A stretch of DNA of 64,000 nt from Streptomyces sp. NBC_01244 (GTDB lineage Bacteria > Actinomycetota > Actinomycetes > Streptomycetales > Streptomycetaceae), in NCBI RefSeq assembly GCF_035987325.1, contig NZ_CP108488.1, positions 6,386,001 to 6,450,000 of the forward strand. Direction: 5' to 3'. The notes beneath the pieces were generated by a model. It was not told where the DNA came from. It saw nothing but the letters and a program-made list of their open reading frames with translations, and did no database searches. The translations under genes were made by a program, and so were the position numbers. Below, one piece after another: positions 48,251 to 57,051 of this stretch. The stretch's first letter is position 1; every line of letters begins with the position of its first letter.

Positions 48251-48877
48251 ATGACCGTCTCCACGATCAAGCACGCCGTCCCGTACTACTCCCAGTGGGA
48301 GTCCGCCGCGCTGGTGCCCGAGTTCGTCGCGGGCGCCGACGCGGCCCGGGATCCCCTGTGGTCCACCTCGGGCGCCGACTCCCCCGAGGAGTACGCCTTC
48401 TGGGCGCCCCGCATGTGCGGAGTGGCCTGCCTGCGGATGGTGCTGGGGAGCCTGGGGCTCCCGGTGCCGCCCTCGGTGGAGCTGGTGAAGGAGCTCAGCG
48501 CGGCCGGGGCGTACGTGCGGGACGGGGACGCGGTGAAGGGGCTGATCTACCGGCCGTTCGCCGAGTACGTCACCGCCCGCTGGGGCCTCGACGCCCGCTC
48601 GGCGCCCGTACTGGACCACCGGACCGTCCGGGACACGCTCGCCGGGGGCGGGATGGCGATGCTGTCGGTCCATTGGGCGATCCGCACCCTGACCCCCGTG
48701 GTGGAGGCCAGGGGCGGCCACCTGGTGCTCGCCGTCGGGGCCACCGAGGACGCCGTCCTGGTGCACAATCCCTCCGGCTTCCCCGACGGATCCCAGCAGT
48801 ACGCGCCCGTCCCCTGGGCCGACCTGGACCGCTTCTACGCCGGACGCGGCATCCTGCTCGGCGGCCGGGCCGGCTGA
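48251..48877 (+). CDS. C39-like cysteine peptidase family protein
   Basis: 208 residues, no signal peptide. The papain-like C39_2 pattern is visible: catalytic Cys in RMCGVACLRMVLG, His in GGHLVLAVGATED and the Asn/Asp position in VLVHNPSGFPDGS. The peptide VPYYSQWE at the start is also typical. It has no transporter domain, so it is not a bacteriocin exporter. Substrate unknown. Confidence 0.78.
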   Translation: MTVSTIKHAVPYYSQWESAALVPEFVAGADAARDPLWSTSGADSPEEYAFWAPRMCGVACLRMVLGSLGLPVPPSVELVKELSAAGAYVRDGDAVKGLIYRPFAEYVTARWGLDARSAPVLDHRTVRDTLAGGGMAMLSVHWAIRTLTPVVEARGGHLVLAVGATEDAVLVHNPSGFPDGSQQYAPVPWADLDRFYAGRGILLGGRAG

Positions 48878-49048
48878 GGGGCGCGGCCGGGGCCCCGGCG
48901 TCCGCGTAGAAGCGGTGCGGTGACCCGTTCGGCCCTGAACGCAAGGGCACGGAACGGAACCGCCCGGGTGGGTGCACCCCGTTCGACAGGCCGAGGCATC
49001 TCCCCTTTCGTTGGGATACGTACCTCGGTTTCGAGCGCTGGAGGAACC

Positions 49049-50485
49049 GTGCGGCAGGAAGCCTTCGACTACGAGACCCACAGCCGGCTCGCCGGCCCCT
49101 GTGAGGAGCCGGATCCCGCCGCCTACCGGGTGCGCTACCGCTCCCTCCTCGCACGCGAGGACCTCCGGACCCGAATACGGGCCGTCGCGCTCATGACGCT
49201 CGCCCCCGTCGCCGCCACCGGTCTGCTCCTCTACCTCGTCTGGCCCACGCACCGGACCGTCCGGGAGGGCGGCGAGGGATGGCTGGTGCGGCTCGACGCC
49301 GTGATGCTCGGATCCGTCGCCCTGATCATGCTCTTCATGGTGGTCAACGTGATCTCGATCGCCCACGCCACGATGGTCGCCCGGGACCCGGTCCCGGTCC
49401 CCGCCGAACCCGGCACCCGCGTCGCCTTCCTCACCACCTACGTCCCCGGCAAGGAACCCCTCTCCATGGCGGCCGCCACCCTGCGCGGGGCCGTCGCCGT
49501 CCGCCACGACGGGCCGCTCGACGTCTGGCTCCTCGACGAGGGAGACGACCCCGGGGCCAGGGAACTGTGCGCGGCGCTCGGAGTGCGCCACTTCACCCGC
49601 AAGGGCGTCGCCGAGTGGAACACGGCCCAGGGCGCCCACCGGGCGAGGACCAAGCACGGCAACTACAACTCCTGGCTCGCCCGGCACGGCGCCGACTACG
49701 ACTACTTCGCCTCCGTCGACACCGACCACGTGCCGCTCCCGCAGTACCTGGAGCGGATGCTCGGCTTCTTCCGCGACCCCGACATCGCCTTCGTCGTCGG
49801 CCCGCAGGTCTACGGCAACTACACCGCCTCGGTCACCAAGGCCGCCGAGTCCCAGCAGTACCTCTTCCACGCACTGATCCAGCGCGCGGGAAACCGCTAC
49901 GGCGCCCCCATGTTCGTCGGCACCAACAACGCCGTCCGGATCAGCGCGCTGCGGCAGGTCGGCGGGCTCTACGACTCCCTCACCGAGGACATGGCCACCG
50001 GCTTCGAGCTGCACCGGAGCAGGAACCCCGCGACCGGACGGTTCTGGCGTTCCGTCTACACCCCCGACGTGCTCGCCGTGGGGGAGGGGCCGAGCACCTG
50101 GACCGACTTCTTCACGCAGCAGCTGCGCTGGTCGCGAGGGACGTACGAGACCCTCCTGCGGCAGTACTGGCGCGGCTGCTTCCGGATGCCCCCGGGCCGC
50201 TGGGCCACAAGGTCCCGCCCCACGAGCCCGCCGACTCCGGCGGGGATGGTGCTCGGTGGTGGCGGGGTTGGCGAGGCCAAGCTGGCCACCGCTCGGACTG
50301 CGGTCGTGGACCTCAAGGGGGCCTTGCCGGGCCCTCTGCTCGACGGCCAGGCTGCCGCGGGGGGCCACTACCCCAGCAGCATGCTGCTGCCCGACGACGC
50401 CGTCTTCGCCACGGGCGGCTCCGCCGACTGCCGGGGCCGGGGCGCCAGCGATATCCGCAAGGCGCAGTTCTACTACCGTTCCTAG
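49049..50485 (+). pseudogene. Truncated CslA-like GT2 glycosyltransferase fused to a glxA fragment
   Basis: 478 residues from the GTG at 49049 (GGAGGA four bases upstream). Two N-terminal helices and a complete GT2 catalytic region follow: D224-x-D226, T312-E313-D314 and Q357-Q-L-R-W361. Normally several channel helices come next; instead, after RMPPGR (about 50203) the protein changes to a Pro/Gly stretch and then MVLGGGGVGEAKLATARTAVV, PSSMLLPDDAVFATGGSAD, CRGRGASDIRKAQFY, which is the propeller of the radical copper oxidase GlxA, normally encoded after cslA. So a deletion joined the two genes in frame. Without the channel helices polymer export is unlikely. CslA makes tip-located cellulose-like glycan in Streptomyces. 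Confidence 0.8.
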
Positions 50486-52209
50486 CGATCTTGGCCGCTG
50501 TCGGCCGAATCGCTGCAAACCGGTCTGGCCGGTTGTCTCCCCGAACGGTTTTGGGGGACGGGGAACAGCGCGAGCTGGTCGCTTCGGTCCCGGCAGGTCT
50601 TGCCACCCGGATTGGGTGTGCCTGTGGTCCTTGGCGGGCTCGTGGTCCCGCGTGCCCTCGGTGCGGTGCCGGTCTGGCCGGTAGCTCTCCGCGCGACGAT
50701 CCTCTGGTCGTGTGCGGTCACACCTGGCCGACGCCGTGTCCCGTGTCCGAGGGCGCGCCTGCCGATCGCCACCGAGGCCGCATGGTGGCCAGTGACGAGC
50801 GTGGTCTTCGATTGCTTCTGGAGTGGAGCCTTCCAGTGCTGGGCTCCCCAGCGGGAGGTGTAAGCGGGGTCGACCGCGGCCACGATCAGGCCGGCGTGGT
50901 GGGCCATGCCGGCCAGCCGGTCGCGGAAGCGGGCGGTCGGTAGTCCGGCGACAGTGCGGCGGAACGCCTTGCCGCGCTTACCCCGGCCCATGGTTTCCCG
51001 GCCGGTGGCGCGGGCCTTCGTGAAGCCGAGGTTCTCGATCGCCAGACCAGCACAGCCGTGCTGGTGCGCGAGGCGGATGAGTTCGGCGATCGCGGCGCGC
51101 AGACGTCCGTCGCGCTGAGATGTGGGGCCGGTCAGGTCGGTGGGTACGGTGATTGGCCGGCCGACGGGGTTGCCGTGGGCGTCGACGACGCAGGCGGCGA
51201 GGTGCCCGGCGTTGAGGTCCACGGCCAGCAACCGGACGCCAGCTGCGGCCAGCTCGGCAGGAGTCGGCAGAGGCGCTGTCGGGGTCGACCAGGAGGCGTC
51301 GAGGTACCAACGGCCACGTTCCGTGTCGCACACGATGTCGTAGCGCACGGCCTGGTTGGCGCATAGCCGGTCCAGCCACTCCTCGCGGCGGTGATTGAAG
51401 GTGACGGTGCAGGCGAGCCGGTACCGGCCGCGCGGTGCATTGGCGAGGTGCCTGAGCGGTTCGGGCAGGACGATCGTGGCCGCGCCGTCAGAGGGATCGA
51501 CGGTGATCGTGTAGTTCCCATGCGGCGCACCGGACTCCCCGTCGGCGGTCACGAACATGCGCTGCGCCTCCCACCGTTCCCGCCACTCGGTTTCGGTAAG
51601 CCCGGCGGTGGCAAGGTTGTGCCGGGTCTTGGCGAGCCGTCGACCACCGCTGACGATCGCCGGATGCCCGGTCTCGATCCGCCGCTCCACCTCCACCAGA
51701 CGTGCGGTGAGGACCTGCGACCGGCGCTGCTTCTGCGCCCGCTCGGCCCGGCTCGGGTAACCCCGGACGCCAACCACCCGTTGCCCGCACGGCACCGCCA
51801 GACGCTGACTGATCTTCGCGATGGCCCGGCGCAGCGAGGCCCGCTCATCGAAGAGACACTGCAGGGACAGCTGGTACTGATCCTCACTTGCGCGGGTGAT
51901 CGCCCCTGCCCACCGGGACGACGACACCCTCGTCAGCACACGTTTACGATCCGCCCGCCTGTTCTCCTTCACCGGCACCCTGCCGATACGGACACGCTCA
52001 GCCAGATCAGCACGGGAATACCGGCCCAGATGTTCACCGACCATCCGCACAACCTCAGCATCACCGGCGGACAGGCGCAGACGATCCCGGATCCGCGCAC
52101 CCGCAGGCGCCGCCACCGTGAACGGATCAGCCAGCGTGCGCAGTACACGCTTCCGCCGACCCCCACTACGCACCACCAGCCACCCCTCCCCATCCCGCAA
52201 CGGCACCAA
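50482..52209 (-). CDS. Divergent TnpB-like RuvC nuclease
   Basis: 575 residues. RuvC motif I is RLLAVDLNAGHLAA with D331 and motif II GLAIENLGFTKA with E392. AVDPAYTSRWGAQHW (D447) stands where most TnpB proteins start the CxxC zinc ribbon; no Cys pair follows. The usual motif III (ADxNAA) appears as TGHHAASVAIGRR, with His where Asp is expected. The N-terminal 300 residues form the RNA/DNA-binding part (TRVSSSRWAGAITRASEDQYQLSLQ in pieces). TnpB proteins are RNA-guided nucleases; whether this one cuts DNA is doubtful from the residues. Its stop overlaps that of the fused gene on the other strand. Confidence 0.8.
   Translation of the reverse strand: MVPLRDGEGWLVVRSGGRRKRVLRTLADPFTVAAPAGARIRDRLRLSAGDAEVVRMVGEHLGRYSRADLAERVRIGRVPVKENRRADRKRVLTRVSSSRWAGAITRASEDQYQLSLQCLFDERASLRRAIAKISQRLAVPCGQRVVGVRGYPSRAERAQKQRRSQVLTARLVEVERRIETGHPAIVSGGRRLAKTRHNLATAGLTETEWRERWEAQRMFVTADGESGAPHGNYTITVDPSDGAATIVLPEPLRHLANAPRGRYRLACTVTFNHRREEWLDRLCANQAVRYDIVCDTERGRWYLDASWSTPTAPLPTPAELAAAGVRLLAVDLNAGHLAACVVDAHGNPVGRPITVPTDLTGPTSQRDGRLRAAIAELIRLAHQHGCAGLAIENLGFTKARATGRETMGRGKRGKAFRRTVAGLPTARFRDRLAGMAHHAGLIVAAVDPAYTSRWGAQHWKAPLQKQSKTTLVTGHHAASVAIGRRALGHGTRRRPGVTAHDQRIVARRATGQTGTAPRARGTTSPPRTTGTPNPGGKTCRDRSDQLALFPVPQNRSGRQPARPVCSDSADSGQDR
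50484..50514 (-). repeat. Hairpin at the 3' end of the tnpB-like gene
   Basis: Arms agcgat (50484-50489) and atcgct (50509-50514) enclose a second ggcc/ggcc pairing. It overlaps the last codons of the gene, where TnpB systems often carry their guide RNA scaffold and right-end hairpin. Confidence 0.5.
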
Positions 52210-52368
52210 CGTTCACCACTCACACTGGCGTTCCGACCAAGACCGTATGTCGATAGCACCTCACGTTCACCCGTACGGGCTATTCGATGACCAGTCGCGG
52301 ACAACAATCGAAATCAATAGTTGGCTACCCGCGCACCGACACCTTTGTGGCCGCCGCGGCCCTCCCGG

Positions 52369-52641
52369 GCCGAGCGGATCCAGCGGGCCCGGCTGATGCG
52401 GCCGAGCGCGGTCACGCACACCACCGACGTGGAGCAGCGCTCGATCGAGCTCGGGCTGGAGAAGACGGCCGGCACGGTGACGGTCACCGTGCCCGCCGAC
52501 CCGACGCTGGTGCCGCCCGGCTGGTACATGCTGTTCGTGACGGACGCGGACGGCACCCCGTCGGTGGCGAAGTGGGTCCGGGTGCGGCCGGCTCCGGAGC
52601 CCCCGCCGTCACCGGCGTCGCGGGACGGCTGGCTGAGTTAG
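52369..52641 (+). pseudogene. 3' remnant of glxA (copper radical oxidase, DUF1929 end)
   Basis: An open frame to TAG at 52639 codes AERIQRARLMRPSAVTHTTD, VEQRSIELGLEKTAGTVTVT, VPPGWYMLFVTDADGTPSVA, the C-terminal immunoglobulin-like domain of galactose-oxidase/GlxA proteins. It has no start codon of its own and is cut off from the upstream glxA piece by the tnpB element. Roughly a hundred codons that should lie between the two pieces are absent. Confidence 0.82.
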
Positions 52642-52668
52642 GGACGCGGGTTTGACGACAGGGCCTAG

Positions 52669-53694
52669 CTAGTCCGTGGAGCGGCGGGCCAGGCCCAGGG
52701 CGTAGTCCGGCCACCACTTCCCGGCCGTGGGGCCGCCGCGGCAGGTGCCGTCCGATTCGCCCGGCCGCTTGACCCAGAGGTACGCGTCCACGAGCGGGTC
52801 ACCCGTCCCGTCGGTCGGGGGCGTGCCCAGCGCCCGGCCCGGCGGGTTGCACCAGGCCTGGCCTCGGTCGCCCTCGAGCGGGCCGTCGCCGTTGCGGCTG
52901 GTGTCGATGACGAAGTGCTTGCCCTTGGTGGCCCTGGACAGGGCGGCGCCGTACTCCCGTCCGGCCGCGCTGGGCTGGAAGTTGGAGACGTTGAGGGAGA
53001 AGCCGTCGGCGCGCTCCAGCCCCGCCTCGTACAGGGGATCGACCAGCTTCTTCGGGTCCGGGATCCACGCCGGGTTGCCGGCGTCCAGGTAGACCTTGGT
53101 GTTCTTGTTGCGCTTGAGCCGGTCGACGGCCTCGGAGAGCAGCCGCAGGCGCTCGTCGCGGTGGTCGGCCCGGGTGCAGCCGTCCACCAGGTGCGGGACC
53201 GCGTCCGGCTCCAGGACGACCAGGGCCTTGGTGTCGGCGATGTTGTCGGCAAAGGCGCCGATCCAGCTCCGGTACGCGGCTGCGTCCCGGGCACCGCCCG
53301 CCGAGTGCTGCCCGCAGTCCCGGTACGGGATGTTGTACGCGACGAGGACCAGCGTGCGGCCCGCCGCGCGGGCGCTCGCCCTGGCCCGGCGGATTTCGGG
53401 GCCGGGGTCGCCGGCCGGGCCCCACAGGGCCATCGGCCGGTCGGCGATGCGGCGCAGCACCTGGGCGTCGCTGTTGCGGCCCTGCGCCTCCCAGGCGGCG
53501 ACCTGGCGGGCGGCGTCGCTCTGCGGGTCCACCCAGAACGGCGACTCGTCGACGAGGCCGACCCCTGCCGGGGGGTGGGGCGGGGCGGATTCCGGCCGCG
53601 CGGTGGGGGCGGGCGTGCAGGCGGCTGCCGCCGTCAGAGCGAGGGCTGCGGCGAGGAGGGTGGCGGGGTGGCTGCGGGTGCGGCGGGCTGGCAT
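52669..53694 (-). CDS. GH6 endoglucanase/cellobiohydrolase, lipoprotein
   Basis: 341 residues. The signal peptide ends in a lipobox with Cys26 (LTAAAAC), so the enzyme is lipid-anchored outside the membrane. GH6 motifs: NIPYRDCGQHSAGG with D126, VVLEPDAVPHLV with the acid D164, YLDAGNPAW, and the closing WVKRPGESDGTC with GKWWPDYALGLA. It hydrolyses beta-1,4-glucan by inversion. In S. coelicolor a GH6 gene adjoins cslA-glxA, so this intact gene is the surviving member of the wrecked locus. It converges on the glxA remnant. Confidence 0.93.
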   Translation of the reverse strand: MPARRTRSHPATLLAAALALTAAAACTPAPTARPESAPPHPPAGVGLVDESPFWVDPQSDAARQVAAWEAQGRNSDAQVLRRIADRPMALWGPAGDPGPEIRRARASARAAGRTLVLVAYNIPYRDCGQHSAGGARDAAAYRSWIGAFADNIADTKALVVLEPDAVPHLVDGCTRADHRDERLRLLSEAVDRLKRNKNTKVYLDAGNPAWIPDPKKLVDPLYEAGLERADGFSLNVSNFQPSAAGREYGAALSRATKGKHFVIDTSRNGDGPLEGDRGQAWCNPPGRALGTPPTDGTGDPLVDAYLWVKRPGESDGTCRGGPTAGKWWPDYALGLARRSTD

Positions 53695-53911
53695 CCGGCT
53701 TCCTCGGGGCGAAGGGGTGAGCGGCTGCGGGCCGGGTCATCGTGACATAACGGGCAGTTGGGGTGGGGTGCGACACCGCCGAGTGCGGCCGGGTGGGGGG
53801 AGGGCGAGGGGGGAGGGGGTGGCGCTGCGCGGTGCTGTCCCCTACCCGCCCTTCGCCCATCCCCAGACTCCGTCCGGGGGGACCCCCAGCCGGGCTGTGC
53901 CCGGACCTCCT

Positions 53912-53960
53912 CGGGGGCTCCGCCCCCGGACCCCCGCTCCTCACACGCCGGAGGGGCCGG
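53912..53960 (+). repeat. Dispersed GC-rich intergenic repeat, copy 2
   Basis: Same layout as copy 1 at 2443: cgggggctccgcccccg, then gacccccgctcctcacacgcc and ggaggggccgg. It ends three bases before the stop of the ArsR-type gene and may terminate it. Confidence 0.6.
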
Positions 53961-53962
53961 AT

Positions 53963-54952
53963 TCACCCCGGCGAAGCCGGATTCGTCAGGGCGATGGCCA
54001 GCGGGGTGCGTTCGTACAGGATCTGGTGGCCGTGGCGCGCGGAGATGAGGAGGCCGGCTTCCTGGAGGGTTTTGAGGTGGGCGGAGACGGTGGAGGGGGC
54101 CAGGGACAGGCGGTGGGCCAGGGCGGTGGTCGAGGCCGGCTCGGTCAGGGCGCACAGGACGTCGGCGCGGGCGCGGCCCAGCAGCCGGGCCAGTGCCCGC
54201 GGGGCCGGGCCGGCCGGAGCCGTCCACAGGGCGCCGATGCCGCGGGCCGGGTATACCAAGGTCGGCTGCCACGGCGGGTCGTAGCCGCCCACCACCTCCG
54301 GCCAGACGAAGGCGCTCGGCATCAGGAGGAGCCCCTGGCCGTCGAGGGAGCGGTCGTGGTGGCCCCGGCGGGCGATGCTGAGGGTGTTCCCCGACCAGTG
54401 CAGATCCGGGTGGAGGCCGTCGAAGAGGGCTTCCAGCCCGCCCGCGGCCAGCCGCCGGGAGTGGAACAGGACGTCCGCCTCCAGCAGGGCGCGCAGCCGC
54501 GGCCAGTGCGGGGCGACCAGCGCCCGCCAGGCCTGCTCGTAGAGGTCGGCCAGCTCCTGGACCGCCCGTTCGGGGTCGTCCAGCATCCGCCGGCCGGCCG
54601 CGCTCTCCGGGGCGCCCGGGGTGCAGACCAGGGAGCGCCGCAGGTCCTCCCGCGCCGCCTGCGGATCGGCGGCCCGGACCCGCGCGAGCTCCTCCTCGAA
54701 GGTGACCGACGGGCCCGTCGGGGGCGGGCTGAGGAAGTCCGGATTGTGTCCCGTGCGCGGCATCAGCAGCCACAGCGGCCGCAGGTCCAGCCCGGCGGCC
54801 GCCGTGCGGATCCCGCGGAGCCAGGGCAGGTGGTAGGCGTGGCGCCGCCGGTCCAGCAGGACCCGTACCGCCTCCTGGGTCTCCCAGCGGGGCGAGATCG
54901 AGAACCGGCAGCGCAGCAGGTCGGCGGGGCCGAAGCGGAAGTGGAAGGGCAC
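53963..54952 (-). CDS. ArsR-type winged-helix regulator (DUF5937-like N-terminus)
   Basis: 329 residues from a GTG at 54952; sequence further upstream lies in tandem repeats. The N-terminal 230 residues (FHFRFGPADLLRCRFSISPR, WETQEAVRVLLDR) match the DUF5937-type sensor found in actinobacterial ArsR-like proteins; the C-terminal winged helix has ADVLCALTEPASTTALAHRL, SLAPSTVSAHLKTLQEAGLL and the wing ISARHGHQILYERTPL. No metal-binding Cys motif is visible. It is divergent from an MFS exporter and probably controls it. Confidence 0.85.
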   Translation of the reverse strand: MPFHFRFGPADLLRCRFSISPRWETQEAVRVLLDRRRHAYHLPWLRGIRTAAAGLDLRPLWLLMPRTGHNPDFLSPPPTGPSVTFEEELARVRAADPQAAREDLRRSLVCTPGAPESAAGRRMLDDPERAVQELADLYEQAWRALVAPHWPRLRALLEADVLFHSRRLAAGGLEALFDGLHPDLHWSGNTLSIARRGHHDRSLDGQGLLLMPSAFVWPEVVGGYDPPWQPTLVYPARGIGALWTAPAGPAPRALARLLGRARADVLCALTEPASTTALAHRLSLAPSTVSAHLKTLQEAGLLISARHGHQILYERTPLAIALTNPASPG

Positions 54953-55016
54953 GGGTCCCTCCGGGGGTGGGACGGGGCGGACGGGGCGGACTGGGCGGGC
55001 GACGGGGTGCCGGGCG

Positions 55017-55044
55017 GCGGTGGGCGGTAGGCGGTGGGCGGTAG
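55017..55044 (+). repeat. 14-bp tandem repeat in the regulator-exporter gap
   Basis: The unit gcggtgggcggtag occurs twice in a row and is followed by a partial third. A second short run of ggacgggg-type units is at 54970-55000. Together they fill most of the divergent promoter region. Confidence 0.6.
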
Positions 55045-55119
55045 GCGGGCCGGAGGCGGGTGATTCGGGTGAGGACGAATCTCTGGCACCCCAGCCTAGG
55101 CGCCGCCACGGTGCACCGT

Positions 55120-56415
55120 ATGACCACCGCCAACCAGGGCGCACCCGCCGCCGAGCCGCATCCCGTCCCCGGGCCGCCCGAGCGGCCCCCCGCGCCGGAA
55201 CCCGCCGGATACCGGGCCGTCTTCCGGGTCGGGGAGTTCCGGCCGGTCTTCGCCGCGCACCTGCTGTCCGTGCTCGGCGTCGTCATCGCCGAGATCTCCC
55301 TCACCGTCCTCGTCTACCGCGCCACCGGCTCCCCCCTGATGAGCGCGCTCACCTTCGCCCTCGGCTTCCTCCCCTACGCCCTCGGCGGCACCCTCCTCGC
55401 GCCGCTCGCCGACCGGCTCCCCGCCCGCCGGGTGCTCGTCGGCTGCGACCTCGTCTGCGCGGCCTGCGCGGCGGCCATGGCCGCGCCGGGCACCCCGGTC
55501 GCCCTGCTCCTCGTACTGCGCTGCGCGATGGCCTTCGTCGCGCCGCTGTTCCAGGGCACCCGCAGCGCCTCCCTCGCCGACGTTCTCGGCGCCGGGGACG
55601 CGTACGTCCTGGGCCGCTCGCTGCTGCGCATGGTGGCGCAGAGCGCCCAGCTCATCGGCTTCGGGCTCGGCGGGCTGCTGCTCACCGTGCTGGCCCCGCG
55701 CGGGGCCATCCTCCTCACGGCCGCCGGTTTCCTCGGCTCCGCGGTCCTGCTGCGCCTGGGGACCCGGGCCCGGCCCGCCCGGAGCGCCGGCGCCGGCGCG
55801 CGGGTCTCCCCGCTCGCCGGGCTGCGCGCCGTGCTGGGACACCGCCGGCTGCGGGCGCTGACCCTGCTGTCCTGGCTGCCGCCGCTCTTCGTGGTCGTGC
55901 CCGAGGCACTGCTGACCCCGTACGCCACCGGCCTCGGCATCTCCACCGCCGGGCTCGGGCTGCTGATGTGCGCGATGCCTGCCGGAGCCATCGCCGGGGA
56001 GGTGTGGGCGGGCTCCGCGCTCACCGCCCGAACGCGTTCGCGGATCACGGCCCCGCTCGCGGCGCTCTCGCTGCTGCCGCTGCTCGCGTACGCCGTCCGG
56101 CCCGGCCTGCCGCTGCTGCTGGGGGTGCTGGTCCTGGCCGGGCTCGCCCACGCGTACACCCTCGGGCTCGACCAGTGGTACGTCGAGGCCGTACCCGAGG
56201 AGCTGCGCGGCCGGGCGATGACCCTGCTGAGCACCGGGCTGATGACCCTTCAGGGCGTCGGCATGGCGCTCGCCGGACTCGCGGCGGAGTTCCTGTCCGT
56301 CCACGTGGTGGTGGCGTCGGCCGCGGTGTTGGGCACCGGGGTCGTCCTGCTGCTGCTCGCCGAGGTGCGCCGGACGGACGGGCCGAAGCGTGAGACGGAT
56401 CCCGCGGCCAAATGA
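55120..56415 (+). CDS. MFS transporter (drug-efflux type)
   Basis: 431 residues from the ATG at 55120; the reading frame is open to 55060 without a good ribosome site. Eleven to twelve membrane segments are predicted. The family loop between helices 2 and 3 reads APLADRLPARRVLVG, in place of the usual G-x-L-a-D-R-x-G-r-r. The GVGMALAGLAAEFLSVHVVV end is typical of actinobacterial MFS proteins. Substrate unknown. It shares its promoter region with the divergent ArsR-type gene. Confidence 0.85.
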   Translation: MTTANQGAPAAEPHPVPGPPERPPAPEPAGYRAVFRVGEFRPVFAAHLLSVLGVVIAEISLTVLVYRATGSPLMSALTFALGFLPYALGGTLLAPLADRLPARRVLVGCDLVCAACAAAMAAPGTPVALLLVLRCAMAFVAPLFQGTRSASLADVLGAGDAYVLGRSLLRMVAQSAQLIGFGLGGLLLTVLAPRGAILLTAAGFLGSAVLLRLGTRARPARSAGAGARVSPLAGLRAVLGHRRLRALTLLSWLPPLFVVVPEALLTPYATGLGISTAGLGLLMCAMPAGAIAGEVWAGSALTARTRSRITAPLAALSLLPLLAYAVRPGLPLLLGVLVLAGLAHAYTLGLDQWYVEAVPEELRGRAMTLLSTGLMTLQGVGMALAGLAAEFLSVHVVVASAAVLGTGVVLLLLAEVRRTDGPKRETDPAAK

Positions 56416-56436
56416 CCGCCCGGTAGGGTCTGATGC

Positions 56437-56946
56437 GTGGCCAAACCGCTCAGCCTTCCCTTCGACCCGATCGCCCGCGCCGACGAACTCTGGCAGCAAC
56501 GCTGGGGTCCCGTCCCCTCGATGGCCGCGATCACCTCGATCATGCGGGCGCACCAGATCCTGCTCGGCGAGGTCGACGCGGTCGTCAAGCCGTACGGTCT
56601 GACCTTCGCGCGCTACGAGGCGCTGGTGCTGCTGACCTTCTCCAAGGCCGGCGAGCTGCCGATGTCGAAGATCGGCGAGCGGCTGATGGTGCACCCGACG
56701 TCGGTGACGAACACGGTGGACCGGCTGGTGAGGTCCGGCCTCGTCTCCCGGCGCCCGAACCCGAACGACGGGCGAGGCACCCTCGCGTCGATCACGGACA
56801 AGGGCCGCGAGGTGGTCGAGGCGGCCACGAAGGCGCTGATGGAGATCGACTTCGGGCTGGGCGCCTACGACGCCGAGGAGTGCGGGGAGATCTTCGCTCT
56901 CCTGCGCCCGCTCCGGGTGGCCGCGGCCGACTTCGACGAGAGGTGA
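56437..56946 (+). CDS. MarR-family transcriptional regulator
   Basis: 169 residues from a GTG at 56437. Winged-helix region: GLTFARYEALVLLTFSK, ELPMSKIGERLMVHPTSVTN (recognition helix), TVDRLVRSGLVSRRPNPNDGRGT (wing). It begins 21 bases after the MFS gene, so read-through is possible, but in related genomes a gene of this kind stands near icmA, suggesting the pair is accidental. Target unknown. Confidence 0.87.
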   Translation: MAKPLSLPFDPIARADELWQQRWGPVPSMAAITSIMRAHQILLGEVDAVVKPYGLTFARYEALVLLTFSKAGELPMSKIGERLMVHPTSVTNTVDRLVRSGLVSRRPNPNDGRGTLASITDKGREVVEAATKALMEIDFGLGAYDAEECGEIFALLRPLRVAAADFDER

Positions 56947-57051
56947 CCCTCCTCGCCCGGGCCCCCGTCCCCCTGGTCTGACGCGGGCGGCGCCGTCCCC
57001 GGTGGCGGCGTAGGCTCGGCAGGGGTGCCCGGACTGGACCGCGGAGGGCCT

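Larger units (their letters stand above)
50476..52340 (-). mobile_element. TnpB-only IS605-type element (approximate limits)
   Basis: The element separates the two glxA fragments: glxA sequence stops at about 50475 (AQFY) and resumes at 52369. It holds one gene on the minus strand and no tnpA. A 31-base hairpin is at 50484-50514 near the gene 3' end, and a perfect palindrome cccgtacggg is at 52270-52279 on the other side. Exact ends cannot be fixed without a related empty site. Confidence 0.65.

Noticed and set aside
52321..52641. A stand-alone small gene at the glxA end
   Set aside because: No ribosome site or suitable start; its sequence is the C-terminal domain of a larger oxidase, so it is a remnant.
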